Assembly: GCF_030407495.1 (NCBI RefSeq)
Contig: NZ_JASDDG010000016.1
Span: 1 to 64,000, forward strand
Length of the DNA stretch: 64,000 bases
Direction of reading: 5' to 3'
Source: Arthrobacter sp. APC 3897
GTDB taxonomy: Bacteria; Actinomycetota; Actinomycetes; Actinomycetales; Micrococcaceae
Numbering within the stretch: the stretch's first letter is position 1; the number at the start of each line of letters is the position of its first letter. Shown one piece after another: positions 35,656 to 44,553 of the stretch. Position numbers and translations under genes: made by a program. The notes beneath the pieces were generated by a model, which saw only the letters and a list, made by a program, of their open reading frames with translations, was not told where the DNA came from and searched no databases.

Positions 35656-36006
35656 TCAGGCAGACGCCGGCACTGCTGAGGTGTTCGGGTAGAGCAGCAC
35701 CTCTCCGTCTTCAACAACTACCTTGTGGGTCCGCGCAGCAATCGTTGCCGGCATGCACAGCGCGGCTCCGGATTTCAGGCAGAACTTCGCGGAGTGCACC
35801 GGGCATTCGACCTCGGTTCCCTCAATCCAGCCGTCCGCCAGGGACGCGGTTTCGTGGGTGCAGTTGTCATCGAGGGCGTAAAAGTTGCCGTCCTCGGCGT
35901 GGAAAACAGCGATGTCCTCCCCGGTGCCGTTTTCGGCGCCGGAAACCACCTTCGCTTCGCCCTCATCGATGTCGTCGATGCTGCCCAGGTTGATTGCTTC
36001 GCTCAT
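35656..36006 (-). CDS. hcaC: Rieske [2Fe-2S] ferredoxin of the dioxygenase
   Basis: 116 residues. Rieske ligands C49-x-H51 (NCTHETA) and C68-x2-H71 (CPVHSAKF) are intact. Soluble electron carrier between the ferredoxin reductase and the oxygenase, of BphA3/HcaC type. It starts 28 bases downstream of the alpha-subunit stop, in the same operon. Confidence 0.94.
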   Translation of the reverse strand: MSEAINLGSIDDIDEGEAKVVSGAENGTGEDIAVFHAEDGNFYALDDNCTHETASLADGWIEGTEVECPVHSAKFCLKSGAALCMPATIAARTHKVVVEDGEVLLYPNTSAVPASA

Positions 36007-36034
36007 GATAAAAGTCCTAACTCAAAAGTTGCTG

Positions 36035-37390
36035 TTACTGGCCCGGCTGGCCCTGCTCATGCCAGGCCGGCGTGTTCATCAGCCCGGCCCAGTGCTTGTA
36101 GAACGAGCGTCCGGCGGCATCGGAGTACAGCTCGGAAGTCTGGCCGGGGTACACGCCGTCGTTCCGTTCGCTGCCAATTCCCATCTGGAAGTTCAGCGGC
36201 ACGCTGTTGGTCACGAACCCGTGCGAGATGGCCTGGACCTCGGACCAGTTCTCGCCGTCGTCGGCCTCGAAAATGCCCGAAGGCCCAAAGGTGCGCAGGT
36301 TGTACAGCCGCTGTGCATCCTTGACCTCGTCCGGCATGGACTTGTCCACCAGGATCCAGGCCCAAACCTCTATCTTGTCAGGTCCCTTGGGGTGCCAGAC
36401 GCGGATGGATCCGTTGACCGGAAGGTAGGAGAAATTTGGGAACACCGTGGCGTGCCCGGTGGTCATGGGACCCTCCACTGCGGCGTCACCGAGCCGCTCG
36501 CGCAGGGCGGGATAGTCGTAGTACTCGTGGACGGGGCCGGCGTCGAACCGCGATTTCGGATGGGTGGGGAACCCTGCGCCGTGGCCGTTCGGCGCCACGA
36601 ACTGCCGGCCCGGGGTGGCGGCAATTTCTGCCTTGGGGCCGCGTCCGGTGGGGGACATGACCATCAGCGCCGAAGCGTGGGACATGTTCACGTGGTACCA
36701 GTCCGTGGCAAACTGCTCTGCGGCGAGCTTCCAGTTGCCCTCCAGCTCCCACTTCATGACCCCGCCCATAACCTCGGTGCCCTCGGGATCACGGTCCAGC
36801 ATGGCGTCCATGTAATACCGCATGTCCCCCAGGCTCTCCTCAAGGGGTTCGGCGTTGGGGTCCCAGTTGCCGAAGATGAGTCCCTTGTACGTAGCCAGGC
36901 TGGGCACGTCGATGAGGCTCCAGTCCTTCCGGTCGAAATCCTCCGGGTAGGCCTTTTCATTGGGCACGGACTGCAGTGCGCCGGCCAGGTCAAAGGACCA
37001 GCCGTGGTACGTACAGGTAAACATCTTGGTGGCGCCGGCATCAGCCCGGCACAGGCGGACCCCGCGGTGGCGGCAGGAGTTCAGGTAGGCGCGGATGGTC
37101 TTGGTCTTGTCCATGGTGACAATCACCGGGTCCTCACCCATGAATGTGGTGAAGAAGTCGCCGGGCTTCTTGAACTGGCTCTCATGGGCCAGGAACAGCC
37201 AGCTGCGGGCAAACACGCGGCGCATCTCCTGGCCGTAAAGACCACGGTCCGTGTAGATGGAACGGTCGATCATTCCGCCGTCGGTGTCCACCAGCGCGGA
37301 CACATCAACATTGGTGATCATGGAAGCCGGGCGCGGCAGCCGACCAATAGCCGGATTGGCCTTCGACGGGCAGGAGTCCTCGGTACTCAT
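36035..37390 (-). CDS. hcaE: Aromatic-ring-hydroxylating dioxygenase, alpha subunit (HcaE-like)
   Basis: 451 residues from the ATG at 37390 (AAGGAATG upstream; an in-frame ATG three codons earlier is possible). Rieske ligands C106/H108 and C126/H129; the catalytic iron site has the bridging D230 and H233/H238 in TDWYHVNMSH. Segments such as RSWLFLAHESQ, KPGDFF, YKGLIFGNWD and IRVWHPKGPD match my recollection of E. coli HcaE, the 3-phenylpropionate/cinnamate dioxygenase, better than biphenyl or naphthalene enzymes. Reaction: insertion of O2 to give the cis-2,3-dihydrodiol. It is the first gene of the operon. Substrate remains inference. Confidence 0.92.
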   Translation of the reverse strand: MSTEDSCPSKANPAIGRLPRPASMITNVDVSALVDTDGGMIDRSIYTDRGLYGQEMRRVFARSWLFLAHESQFKKPGDFFTTFMGEDPVIVTMDKTKTIRAYLNSCRHRGVRLCRADAGATKMFTCTYHGWSFDLAGALQSVPNEKAYPEDFDRKDWSLIDVPSLATYKGLIFGNWDPNAEPLEESLGDMRYYMDAMLDRDPEGTEVMGGVMKWELEGNWKLAAEQFATDWYHVNMSHASALMVMSPTGRGPKAEIAATPGRQFVAPNGHGAGFPTHPKSRFDAGPVHEYYDYPALRERLGDAAVEGPMTTGHATVFPNFSYLPVNGSIRVWHPKGPDKIEVWAWILVDKSMPDEVKDAQRLYNLRTFGPSGIFEADDGENWSEVQAISHGFVTNSVPLNFQMGIGSERNDGVYPGQTSELYSDAAGRSFYKHWAGLMNTPAWHEQGQPGQ

Positions 37391-37675
37391 GTGGATCATT
37401 CCTTCTGACGGGTCGACGGGTAGGCGCCGGTCGGCACGATTGCGTTGGTTCAATCTCACCGCGACCGCCGGGCAGACACCAGCCGGCGTTCCGAACACTA
37501 GGACGAACTTCTTTGTCAAATAGGTTTCAGCCGCGCGGAGACGGGCGATACTCCTCCCGAACAAGAGAAATCCCACACCCGGATGTTCCACACTGCGGCA
37601 CGAGGGTTCGGGTGATGGCCGTCACACGCATCAGGCTCATAGAAGACATCCGCACATTTCTTCCGGGAGACCCCC
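37391..37675. promoter_or_regulatory. Divergent control region of the dioxygenase operon and MHS transporter
   Basis: 285 bases between divergent start codons. On the minus strand a TTGACA (plus 37514-37519 as TGTCAA) is a perfect -35 hexamer, with no ideal -10 at 17 bases (TAGTGT at 13). Toward the transporter a dyad GTGATGGCCGTCAC lies at 37612-37625 and is a candidate operator. The AT-rich patch around 37510-37530 is the most promoter-like part. Confidence 0.45.
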
Positions 37676-39055
37676 ATGCCATCAACACCCGAATCCCTGC
37701 CTCCGTCCCCGCGGGCAGCAGGTCAGCGCACCTCCGCGAAGGACTCGCGCCGCGCACTGGTTTCCAGCTTCCTGGGATCGACCGTTGAATACTACGATTT
37801 CCTTCTCTATGCCGCCGCCGCGGGCCTGGTCTTTCCCAAGCTGTTCTTCTCCGCGGAGATGGATCCCACGCTGGGCACCATCCTCTCCTTCGTCATCCTG
37901 CTGGCCGGCTACATTTCGCGGCCCATCGGCGGCGTGCTCTTCGGCCATTTCGGTGACAAGTACGGCCGGAAGAACATGCTGTTCATTACCCTGATGATGA
38001 TGGGCCTGGTCTCCGTTGCCATTGGACTGATGCCCACCTACGCCGCCATCGGAGTGGCCGCACCGCTGCTGCTGGTGCTCCTGCGCGTAGTGCAGGGACT
38101 CGCCGTCGGCGGCGAATGGGCCGGGGCCACACTGATGGCGGCCGAGCACGTGAAAGAAAAGAACCGCGGCCTTGCCGCCTCCATCGCCGTGACCGGCGGG
38201 CCCACCGGGTCGGTGCTCGCCACGCTGATCCTGGGTCTCTTCGCCGGCCTGCCCGAGGATGACTTCCTCAACTGGGGCTGGCGCATTCCCTTCCTGCTCT
38301 CCGCGGCACTGGTGGTTATCGGCCTGTACCTGCGCTACCGCGTGACCGAGTCCCCTGACTTCGTGGAAGCACGGGCGGCCGGGACGGTGCACACGGGCGT
38401 GCCGATCGTGCGGGTCCTCAAGAAGTACCCGTTGTCCTCGCTGTACGGCATTCTCGCCGCCGCGGGCCCGCTCTTCATGCAGGCGCTGCTCGGCGTCTTC
38501 ATGGTTCCCTACGTTGTTGGCACCGGCGCCCTGGACCGGCAGACCGCGCTCATGATGCTCACCGCCTCCTCCTTCGTGCACATCTTCGCCATTCCCTTCT
38601 TCGCCTGGCTGTCCGACAAGCTCGGCCGCCGACCGGTCATGCTCGCCGGTGCCGGAGTCTCGGCTGTGCTGGTCTTTCCCATGTTTGCCATGTTCAACTC
38701 GGGCAGCTTCTGGCTGATTGCCCTGGCGTTCATGGTGGGCAACCCCATCATCCAGGCCTCCATGTACGGCCCCATCGGCGCCTTCCTGGCGGAGAAGTTC
38801 GATACCCAGGACCGCTACACGGGTGTCTCCCTGACCTTCCAGCTGGGTTCGGTCGTTGGCGCCGGAACGGCTCCGCTGCTGGCCACCTGGCTGATTGACC
38901 TGGACAACGGGCGCGGCACCGACAACATTGCCTGGTACTTCATCGCCCTCATTGCGGTGGGCGCGGCTTCGGTGATCCTTTCCAAGGAGACACGGGGCAG
39001 GTCTGCCCGCGCTCTGACGGCCCGCGACGACGCCGGTTTGACGCCGGTCAGCTAG
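37676..39055 (+). CDS. MFS transporter, metabolite:H+ symporter (MHS) family
   Basis: 459 residues with about twelve membrane segments. MHS-family marks: SSFLGSTVEYYDFLLYAAAA at the first helix, GGVLFGHFGDKYGRKNML loop, and VVQGLAVGGEWAGA in helix 4. The family imports organic acids such as shikimate, ketoglutarate, protocatechuate or proline with protons. Divergent from the dioxygenase operon, so uptake of the aromatic acid is the natural guess. The known enterobacterial pathway uses other MFS branches (HcaT, MhpT), so this is a replacement. Weak ribosome site GGGAG; a terminator follows. Confidence 0.9.
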   Translation: MPSTPESLPPSPRAAGQRTSAKDSRRALVSSFLGSTVEYYDFLLYAAAAGLVFPKLFFSAEMDPTLGTILSFVILLAGYISRPIGGVLFGHFGDKYGRKNMLFITLMMMGLVSVAIGLMPTYAAIGVAAPLLLVLLRVVQGLAVGGEWAGATLMAAEHVKEKNRGLAASIAVTGGPTGSVLATLILGLFAGLPEDDFLNWGWRIPFLLSAALVVIGLYLRYRVTESPDFVEARAAGTVHTGVPIVRVLKKYPLSSLYGILAAAGPLFMQALLGVFMVPYVVGTGALDRQTALMMLTASSFVHIFAIPFFAWLSDKLGRRPVMLAGAGVSAVLVFPMFAMFNSGSFWLIALAFMVGNPIIQASMYGPIGAFLAEKFDTQDRYTGVSLTFQLGSVVGAGTAPLLATWLIDLDNGRGTDNIAWYFIALIAVGAASVILSKETRGRSARALTARDDAGLTPVS

Positions 39056-39082
39056 TCCTGCCCCTTCATCTGTTCTGCCTGG

Positions 39083-39120
39083 CGGCACCCGGCTTCAAAA
39101 GCCGGGTGCCGCCGTCTTTA
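39083..39120 (+). terminator. Terminator after MHS transporter gene
   Basis: 11- to 12-bp stem GGCACCCGGCTT / AGCCGGGTGCC with CAAA loop, followed by a short T-rich stretch (GTCTTTA). Confidence 0.7.
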
Positions 39121-39162
39121 GGGTGGAAACAGATACCCGCAAACCGTTCAAAGGAACCGCCC

Positions 39163-39612
39163 ATGGCATTGCCCGCCAGCCTCGAAGAGTTCAAGACCTA
39201 CGTGGACAAGTTCGCCGCCAGACGCGGCTTCGATGACATTGCCGCAACGCTGGACCTGCAGCCGCACGCCGTGGATGCCGACTCGATCAGCATGAGCATG
39301 CCGCTGACCGAACCTCTGGCCCAGGCCAACGGCATGTTTTCCGCAGCCGCCCTCTTTGGCGCAGCGGACATTACCGGCACGTTCCTGGCCATGCAGGCCT
39401 ACGCCGGGTCCGGCCAGTTCCCCCTGGCCGTGCAGTCCAGCCTGAACTTCATGTCCAACTCCAAAGCCTCGCCCGCTGTCGCCACCGCCCGTATCCTGCG
39501 CGGCGGCGGATCCGTGGCCGTGGCAGAGGTGACGGTTCGTGACGCAGACGGCAAGGACCTGGTGCACTCCACGTTCACCTACGTGCTTAAGGAACGGTCC
39601 CTGGGCAAGTAA
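39163..39612 (+). CDS. Hot-dog fold protein (PaaI/DUF4442-like thioesterase)
   Basis: 149 residues from the ATG at 39163, with AAAGGAACCGCCC upstream. The pattern LAQANGMFSAAALFGAADITGTF followed (outside the limit) by SSLNFMSNSKASP fits the hot-dog fold helix and the strand after it, as in PaaI-type or DUF4442 thioesterases. It lies first in the meta-cleavage gene block and could release CoA from dead-end acyl-CoAs made by the ligase of the neighbouring operon. This pairing of ligase and thioesterase is inference. Confidence 0.75.
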   Translation: MALPASLEEFKTYVDKFAARRGFDDIAATLDLQPHAVDADSISMSMPLTEPLAQANGMFSAAALFGAADITGTFLAMQAYAGSGQFPLAVQSSLNFMSNSKASPAVATARILRGGGSVAVAEVTVRDADGKDLVHSTFTYVLKERSLGK

Positions 39613-39704
39613 GCCCGGCGCGTACCGCAGGACGGAACAAGCGTGCGGAAGACGCGCACCGCCGGGTGTGCAATGAATGCAGGACGATCCAAAGGAGTAA
39701 TGCC

Positions 39705-40646
39705 ATGAAGCAGGCCCTCGTGTGCATGTCACACAGCCCGTTGCTCGAACACACCGATCCGCCGGCCGAAGTGAAGGCCGCCGTTGAAGCTGCCTTCGAC
39801 CAGGTGCGGGCGTTCGCCGCCGAATTCAAGCCGGACCTGATCGTGAACTTTGGTCCGGACCACTACAACGGCTTTTTCTACGACCTGATGCCGCCTTTCT
39901 GCATCGGCTACGAGGCCCACGGCACCGGCGACTACGATTCATGGGACGGCCCCCTGAACGTCCCCACTGACATTGCCCATGAGCTGGCGCAGTACGTCAT
40001 CGACCAGGACATCGAGACCGCAATTTCGCGGAAGATGGAAGTTGACCACGGCGCCGTCCAGCCGATGGAGATTATCTACGGAGACCTGAGCAGCGTTCCG
40101 GTCATTCCCGTGTTCATCAACTCGGTGGCCCCGCCCTTCTCCAAGATGAGCCGGATCCGCGAGTTCGGCACTGCGGTGGGCAACTACTTCAAGAACACCG
40201 ACAAGAAAGTCCTGTTCATTGGTTCCGGCGGACTGTCCCATGACCCGCCCGTTCCCCAGATCGCCACGGCCACCGAAGAGCAGCGTGCCTTCCTCACCGA
40301 CGGACGCCGCCCCACCGCCGAAGCGCGGGCAGCCCGCCAGCAGCGCACCATCGACACCGCCAAGGCTTTTGCCCGCGGCGAGGCCGACATCATGGAGCTC
40401 AACCCGGAATGGGACCGTGCCTTCCTTGACGTTTGCCGGTCCGGCGACGTGTCCCGGTTCGACGCCTACATCCCCGCGGAAATGGACGCCGTTGCCGGCC
40501 ATTCCTCCCATGAGGTGCGCACCTGGGTTGCCGCCTACTCCGCACTGCGGGCCTGCGGCGAATATGAAGTGACATACGAGTTCTACAAGCCCATCAAGGA
40601 ATACATTGCCGGCTTTGGTGTCACCACGGCGGTGCTGGTCCCGTGA
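39705..40646 (+). CDS. mhpB: 2,3-dihydroxyphenylpropionate 1,2-dioxygenase
   Basis: 313 residues from the ATG at 39705 (AAAGGAGTAATGCC); E. coli MhpB has 314. Class III extradiol dioxygenase (LigB fold) using Fe(II): it opens 2,3-dihydroxyphenylpropionate or dihydroxycinnamate next to the diol. Catalytic histidines fall at the same numbers as in MhpB, H115 in VDHGA and H179 in GGLSHDPP. The stop overlaps the hydratase start by 4 bases (GTGA). Confidence 0.95.
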   Translation: MKQALVCMSHSPLLEHTDPPAEVKAAVEAAFDQVRAFAAEFKPDLIVNFGPDHYNGFFYDLMPPFCIGYEAHGTGDYDSWDGPLNVPTDIAHELAQYVIDQDIETAISRKMEVDHGAVQPMEIIYGDLSSVPVIPVFINSVAPPFSKMSRIREFGTAVGNYFKNTDKKVLFIGSGGLSHDPPVPQIATATEEQRAFLTDGRRPTAEARAARQQRTIDTAKAFARGEADIMELNPEWDRAFLDVCRSGDVSRFDAYIPAEMDAVAGHSSHEVRTWVAAYSALRACGEYEVTYEFYKPIKEYIAGFGVTTAVLVP

Positions 40647-41485
40647 CGGCGGCGGCAGAAGCCGGCGCAGCGGACTGGACCTCCAACCAGTCCGGTGACG
40701 CCACGCGCAGCGAGCAGATGATCCGCCTGGCCGATGAGCTCTTCGAAGCCACCCGGACACTGGTTCCCGTAGCTCCTTTGCGGAACCGGGTGCCGGACCT
40801 GACGCTCGATGACGCCTACCTGATCCAGAGCCGCCAGCTCGAGCGGCACCTTGCCGGCGGCCGGGTCCTCGCCGGCCGCAAGGTGGGGCTAACGTCCCCG
40901 GCCATGCAGCGGCAGCTCGGCGTGGACTCACCCGACTTCGGCTATTTCTTCACCGACATGGTGCACCGCGACGACGACGCCGTGCCCGCCGACGCTTTCA
41001 TCTCGCCGAAGGTGGAGCCCGAGTTCGGGTTTGTGCTGAAAGAGACCCTGCAGGGTCCGGGCGTCACCCTGGAGCAGGCCCGCGCCGCTATCGGCGCCGT
41101 CTACCCGGCCATCGAGATCATCGACTCCCGCATCGCCGACTGGGACATCAAGCTCCTGGACACGGTGGCGGATAATGCCTCCTGCGGCGCCATTGCGGTG
41201 GGCGCCACGGCGCTGCCCGTCTCCGTCGAGGACCTGACCTCGGTCACCTGCTCGCTGCTCATCAACGGCGAGATCCGTGAAACCGGAACCGGTGACGCCG
41301 TCATGGGCGACCCGGTGGCCCCCCTGGCCTGGCTGGCCAATGTCCTGGGCGAGCAGGGCGTGGCGCTGGAAGCCGGACAGCTGGTCCTGCCCGGTTCCTT
41401 CACCAAGGCTCTTCCCGTTGTTGCCGGCGAATCGGCGACGGCTCATTTCGGGGATCTGGGGTCCCTCACCATCCGGTTTGTTTGA
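40643..41485 (+). CDS. mhpD: 2-hydroxypenta-2,4-dienoate (2-keto-4-pentenoate) hydratase
   Basis: 280 residues from GTG overlapping the mhpB stop. FAH-fold hydratase that adds water to 2-hydroxypentadienoate to give 4-hydroxy-2-oxovalerate. Family marks: AGRKVGLTSPAMQRQLGV, metal site VEPEFGFVL, EIIDSR, and the C-terminal GDLGSLTIRF. The N-terminus carries about 20 extra residues relative to E. coli MhpD, so a start slightly inside is possible, but the 4-base overlap argues for this one. Confidence 0.93.
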   Translation: MTAAAEAGAADWTSNQSGDATRSEQMIRLADELFEATRTLVPVAPLRNRVPDLTLDDAYLIQSRQLERHLAGGRVLAGRKVGLTSPAMQRQLGVDSPDFGYFFTDMVHRDDDAVPADAFISPKVEPEFGFVLKETLQGPGVTLEQARAAIGAVYPAIEIIDSRIADWDIKLLDTVADNASCGAIAVGATALPVSVEDLTSVTCSLLINGEIRETGTGDAVMGDPVAPLAWLANVLGEQGVALEAGQLVLPGSFTKALPVVAGESATAHFGDLGSLTIRFV

Positions 41486-41623
41486 CTCCGCTTTAGAGAT
41501 CGCCGCTCTTCAGATCAGCAATTTATAGAACGTTCATCGACCTCAGGGCTGCCGGCGCCCTTCAGCGCCGGCCCCGCTGCACCTTTCCGCAGCCGCCCCC
41601 CCTTCCGCAAAGGAACAGCTCCC

Positions 41624-42583
41624 GTGACTCCAACGCCCAAGAAAACCGCCGCGATCGTCGGCTCCGGCAACATCGGCACAGACCTCATGTTCAAAATCAT
41701 GCGCCGCAGCAAGAACGTCGAGGTGAAGTACATGATCGGCGTGGATCCGGCCTCCGACGGCCTGGCCCGTGCCGCCCGCCTGGGCCTGACCACCTCCGCC
41801 GAGGGCGTGGACTGGCTCCTGGCCCAGGACGAACTGCCGGACTTCGTGTTTGAGTGCACGTCCGCCAAGGCCCACGAAGCCAACGCCCCGAAGTACGAGG
41901 CTGCCGGCATCCGCGCGATCGACCTGACCCCGGCCGCCGTCGGCCCGTACCTGGCCCCCGTGGTGAACCTGGATTCCCTCACGGACGTCATGAACGTGAA
42001 CATGATCACCTGCGCCGGCCAGGCCACTACGCCGATTGTCGCTGCAGTGTCATCGATCGTTGAGGTGGAGTACGCGGAAATCGTCGCCTCCATCGCCTCC
42101 AAGTCCGCCGGCCCGGGCACGCGCGCCAACGTGGACGAGTTCACCGAAACCACGGCAAAGGCCCTGGAAGCAGTGGGCGGCGCGAAGCGCGGCAAGGCCA
42201 TCATCATCATCAACCCGGTGGAACCGCCCATGATGATGCGCAACACCGTTTACTGCTCCATCCCGGCAGAAGCCGCCGAGCCCGGCGAAACCCAGGACCG
42301 CATCCGCGCTGCCATCGAGGAAGCGGCAGCCAAGATCCGCGACTACGTCCCCGGCTATGAGCTCCGCGTCGCCCCGCAGTTCGACGCCGCGCGCGAGGAC
42401 TGGGGCGGCAACGGCCGCGTAGGCATCTGGGTCCAGGTGGCCGGCGCCGCCGATTATCTGCCGGAATACGCCGGCAACCTGGACATCATCACCGCCGCCG
42501 CCACCCGTACCGCCGACCTGCTCGCACAGCGCATGGACGAGCGTTCCGCCGAGCTGGCCGCCGCCGGCACCCAGAGCAACTAG
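41624..42583 (+). CDS. mhpF: Acetaldehyde dehydrogenase (acylating)
   Basis: 319 residues from GTG at 41624 with AAAGGAACAGCTCCC upstream. It turns acetaldehyde, NAD+ and CoA into acetyl-CoA. NAD motif [11 protein letters not shown] at the start; catalytic C130 in [22 protein letters not shown] near residue 200. It partners with the aldolase encoded next, passing acetaldehyde through a tunnel in known MhpE-MhpF/BphI-BphJ complexes. The 138 bases before it hold no gene. Confidence 0.96.
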   Translation: MTPTPKKTAAIVGSGNIGTDLMFKIMRRSKNVEVKYMIGVDPASDGLARAARLGLTTSAEGVDWLLAQDELPDFVFECTSAKAHEANAPKYEAAGIRAIDLTPAAVGPYLAPVVNLDSLTDVMNVNMITCAGQATTPIVAAVSSIVEVEYAEIVASIASKSAGPGTRANVDEFTETTAKALEAVGGAKRGKAIIIINPVEPPMMMRNTVYCSIPAEAAEPGETQDRIRAAIEEAAAKIRDYVPGYELRVAPQFDAAREDWGGNGRVGIWVQVAGAADYLPEYAGNLDIITAAATRTADLLAQRMDERSAELAAAGTQSN

Positions 42584-42592
42584 GAGCATCCC

Positions 42593-43618
42593 TTGAGCAC
42601 CACGACTGCGCCCTTCAGCGTCCGTCTCACCGACACCACTCTGCGCGACGGCTCCCATGCCATGAGCCACAAGTTCACCGAACGCCACGTCCGCGACGTG
42701 GTCCGCGCCCTGGATGACGCGCGCGTTGACGTCATTGAAGTCACCCACGGTGACGGACTGGGCGGCTCCTCCTTTAACTACGGGTTCTCCCTGACCCCGG
42801 AACTGGACCTCATCAAAGCGGCAGTGGACGAAGCGAAGCGGGCCCGCATCGCCGTCCTCATGCTGCCGGGGCTGGGCACCATCCATGACCTGAACCAGGC
42901 GCACGACGCCGGTGCCTCGGTGGCGCGCATTGCCACCCACTGCACCGAGGCGGACATTTCGATCCAGCACTTCCAGCACGCCCGCAAGCTGGGCATGGAG
43001 ACCGTGGGCTTCCTGATGCTCTCGCACCGCACCTCTCCGGAGAACCTGGCGAAGCAGGCGCGGATCATGGCCGACGCCGGCTGCCAGTGCGTCTATGTGG
43101 TGGACTCCGCGGGCGCCCTGATCCTGGAAGACGTGTCCGACCGCGTTGAAGCCCTGGTATCCGAACTGGGCGATGACGCGCAGGTGGGTTTCCACGGCCA
43201 CCAGAACATGAGCTTCGGCGTGGCAAACTCGGTGTTTGCCGTGCGTGCCGGAGCCAAGCAGATTGACGGCACGCTGGTTGCCCTGGGCGCCGGCGCGGGA
43301 AACTCCCCCACCGAGGTCCTCGCAGCTGCGTTCGACCGCCTGGACATCGCCACGGGCGTGGACACCCAGGCCCTGATGGCTGCCGCCGAGGACATCGTGA
43401 AGCCGTTCATCACACGCATGCCGGTCATGGACCGTGCCTCCATCATGCAGGGTTACGCCGGGGTGTATTCCTCCTTCCTGATCCACGCTGAACGGGCAGC
43501 CGAGCGCTACGGCGTTCCGGCCTACCGGATCCTCGAGGAAATCGGCAAGGCCGGGTACGTGGGCGGCCAGGAAGACATGATCGTGGACGTCGCCGTCCAG
43601 CTTGCCGGCGCCAGGTAA
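42593..43618 (+). CDS. mhpE: 4-hydroxy-2-oxovalerate aldolase
   Basis: 341 residues from a TTG at 42593; its ribosome site TAGGAG overlaps the mhpF stop codon, so translation is coupled. HMGL-like TIM barrel with the DTTLRDG start motif (metal and substrate ligands), the [13 protein letters not shown] metal site and a C-terminal DmpG-type communication domain. It cleaves 4-hydroxy-2-oxovalerate to pyruvate and acetaldehyde. Confidence 0.95.
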   Translation: MSTTTAPFSVRLTDTTLRDGSHAMSHKFTERHVRDVVRALDDARVDVIEVTHGDGLGGSSFNYGFSLTPELDLIKAAVDEAKRARIAVLMLPGLGTIHDLNQAHDAGASVARIATHCTEADISIQHFQHARKLGMETVGFLMLSHRTSPENLAKQARIMADAGCQCVYVVDSAGALILEDVSDRVEALVSELGDDAQVGFHGHQNMSFGVANSVFAVRAGAKQIDGTLVALGAGAGNSPTEVLAAAFDRLDIATGVDTQALMAAAEDIVKPFITRMPVMDRASIMQGYAGVYSSFLIHAERAAERYGVPAYRILEEIGKAGYVGGQEDMIVDVAVQLAGAR

Positions 43619-43630
43619 CCAGCAGCACAC

Positions 43631-43665
43631 GAGGCAGGGTTCCGCATTCCGCGGCACCCTGCCTC
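43631..43665 (+). terminator. Hairpin after mhpE
   Basis: Perfect 10-bp stem GAGGCAGGGT / ACCCTGCCTC, 13 bases after the mhpE stop. No T run, so a factor-dependent or weak terminator. Confidence 0.5.
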
Positions 43666-43692
43666 CTGCGTTCCTGTGAAAAGATCGTCACC

Positions 43693-44421
43693 GTGGCCCA
43701 ACACCAGACCGATGCAGCACGCGCTGCAGATTCCCAGCCCGCCCAGTCGTCCCGTACCGCGGGGTCCCAGACCCTCGCCCGGGGCCTGGAGGTGCTGCGT
43801 GCCGTTGCCGCGGCACCGGACGGCATGGCAGTGGCGGATGTCGCCGCGAATGCCGGTGTGCACCGGACCGTGGCCTACCGGCTCCTGAACACCTTGGAGG
43901 ACGCGCGCCTCATTCACCGGGGCGGGGACGGCCGCTACCGCGGCGCGGCGGGGCTGCTTTCCCTCTCGTCCGCTGCGCATTCCTCCCTCGCCGCAGCGGC
44001 GAGACCGGTGCTGCGCGGGCTGGCTGACCAGCTGGGTTCAACGGTGTCTCTCCTTGTCCGGCAGGGGCAGGAGGCCGTTGCGCTCGCCGTCATCTCACCG
44101 GCGGACGGCACTTACCATGTGACCTTCTCCGAAGGCAGCACGCACCCCCTGACCCGCGGTGCCGCCGGACACGCCCTGCTTGCCGCAGCACCCGGCTCAG
44201 CGGATGAAGCAGAATCCGTGACCCGCGTCCGGCAGCTGGGCTTCGCCAGCACCTACGGCGAAGTGGAACCGAATATGCACGGGCTCGCAGTACCCCTCGA
44301 CGCCGCAGCCACCGGAGTTCCGGCCTGCCTGAATGTTATTTCAGCACGCAGTGACGCTGCAGGGAACCCGGTTGCCCTGCTGCAGTCCGCTGCTTCCCGC
44401 ATCGCTGCCCTTCTCCGCTAA
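43693..44421 (+). CDS. IclR-family regulator of the meta-cleavage genes
   Basis: 242 residues from GTG. Winged helix-turn-helix at about residues 25-85 (LEVLRAVAAAPDGMAVADVA; HRTVAYRLLNTLED) and a short IclR effector domain (THPLTRGAAGHALLA). E. coli MhpR, the activator of mhp genes, is also IclR-type, so this is the likely local regulator. No Shine-Dalgarno sequence is seen before the GTG (AAGATCGTCACC), which may mean a leaderless message. It sits between mhpE and mhpA. Confidence 0.9.
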   Translation: MAQHQTDAARAADSQPAQSSRTAGSQTLARGLEVLRAVAAAPDGMAVADVAANAGVHRTVAYRLLNTLEDARLIHRGGDGRYRGAAGLLSLSSAAHSSLAAAARPVLRGLADQLGSTVSLLVRQGQEAVALAVISPADGTYHVTFSEGSTHPLTRGAAGHALLAAAPGSADEAESVTRVRQLGFASTYGEVEPNMHGLAVPLDAAATGVPACLNVISARSDAAGNPVALLQSAASRIAALLR

Positions 44422-44447
44422 ACCGTTCCGCCCCTCAGAACGCCACA

Positions 44448-44476
44448 TTGACCTGCGTCACACAGGATGCTGTGAT
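44448..44476 (+). promoter_or_regulatory. Promoter of mhpA
   Basis: TTGACC (44448-44453) and TGTGAT (44471-44476) separated by exactly 17 bases, a sigma-70-like pair 78 bases upstream of the mhpA start. Confidence 0.55.
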
Positions 44477-44489
44477 GTGGGTCTAGTTC

Positions 44490-44527
44490 TGTGTAAATAA
44501 CGAATCTAGATGAACATTATTTACACA
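44490..44527 (+). promoter_or_regulatory. Operator-like inverted repeat upstream of mhpA
   Basis: Two perfect 11-bp arms, TGTGTAAATAA (44490-44500) and TTATTTACACA (44517-44527), with a 16-base spacer, in an AT-rich island unlike the surroundings. It lies just downstream of the candidate mhpA promoter and 27 bases before the start codon. Probable binding site of the IclR regulator encoded immediately upstream. Confidence 0.7.
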
Positions 44528-44553
44528 TTGTTGACGCTTTGAAAGGGCCTTCC

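Noticed and set aside
37514-37530. Complete sigma-70 promoter for the dioxygenase operon
   Set aside because: The TTGACA is perfect but no good -10 lies at 16-18 bases, so only a control region was annotated.
42050-43657. 535-codon open frame on the minus strand
   Set aside because: Antisense to mhpF and mhpE, which carry complete active sites.
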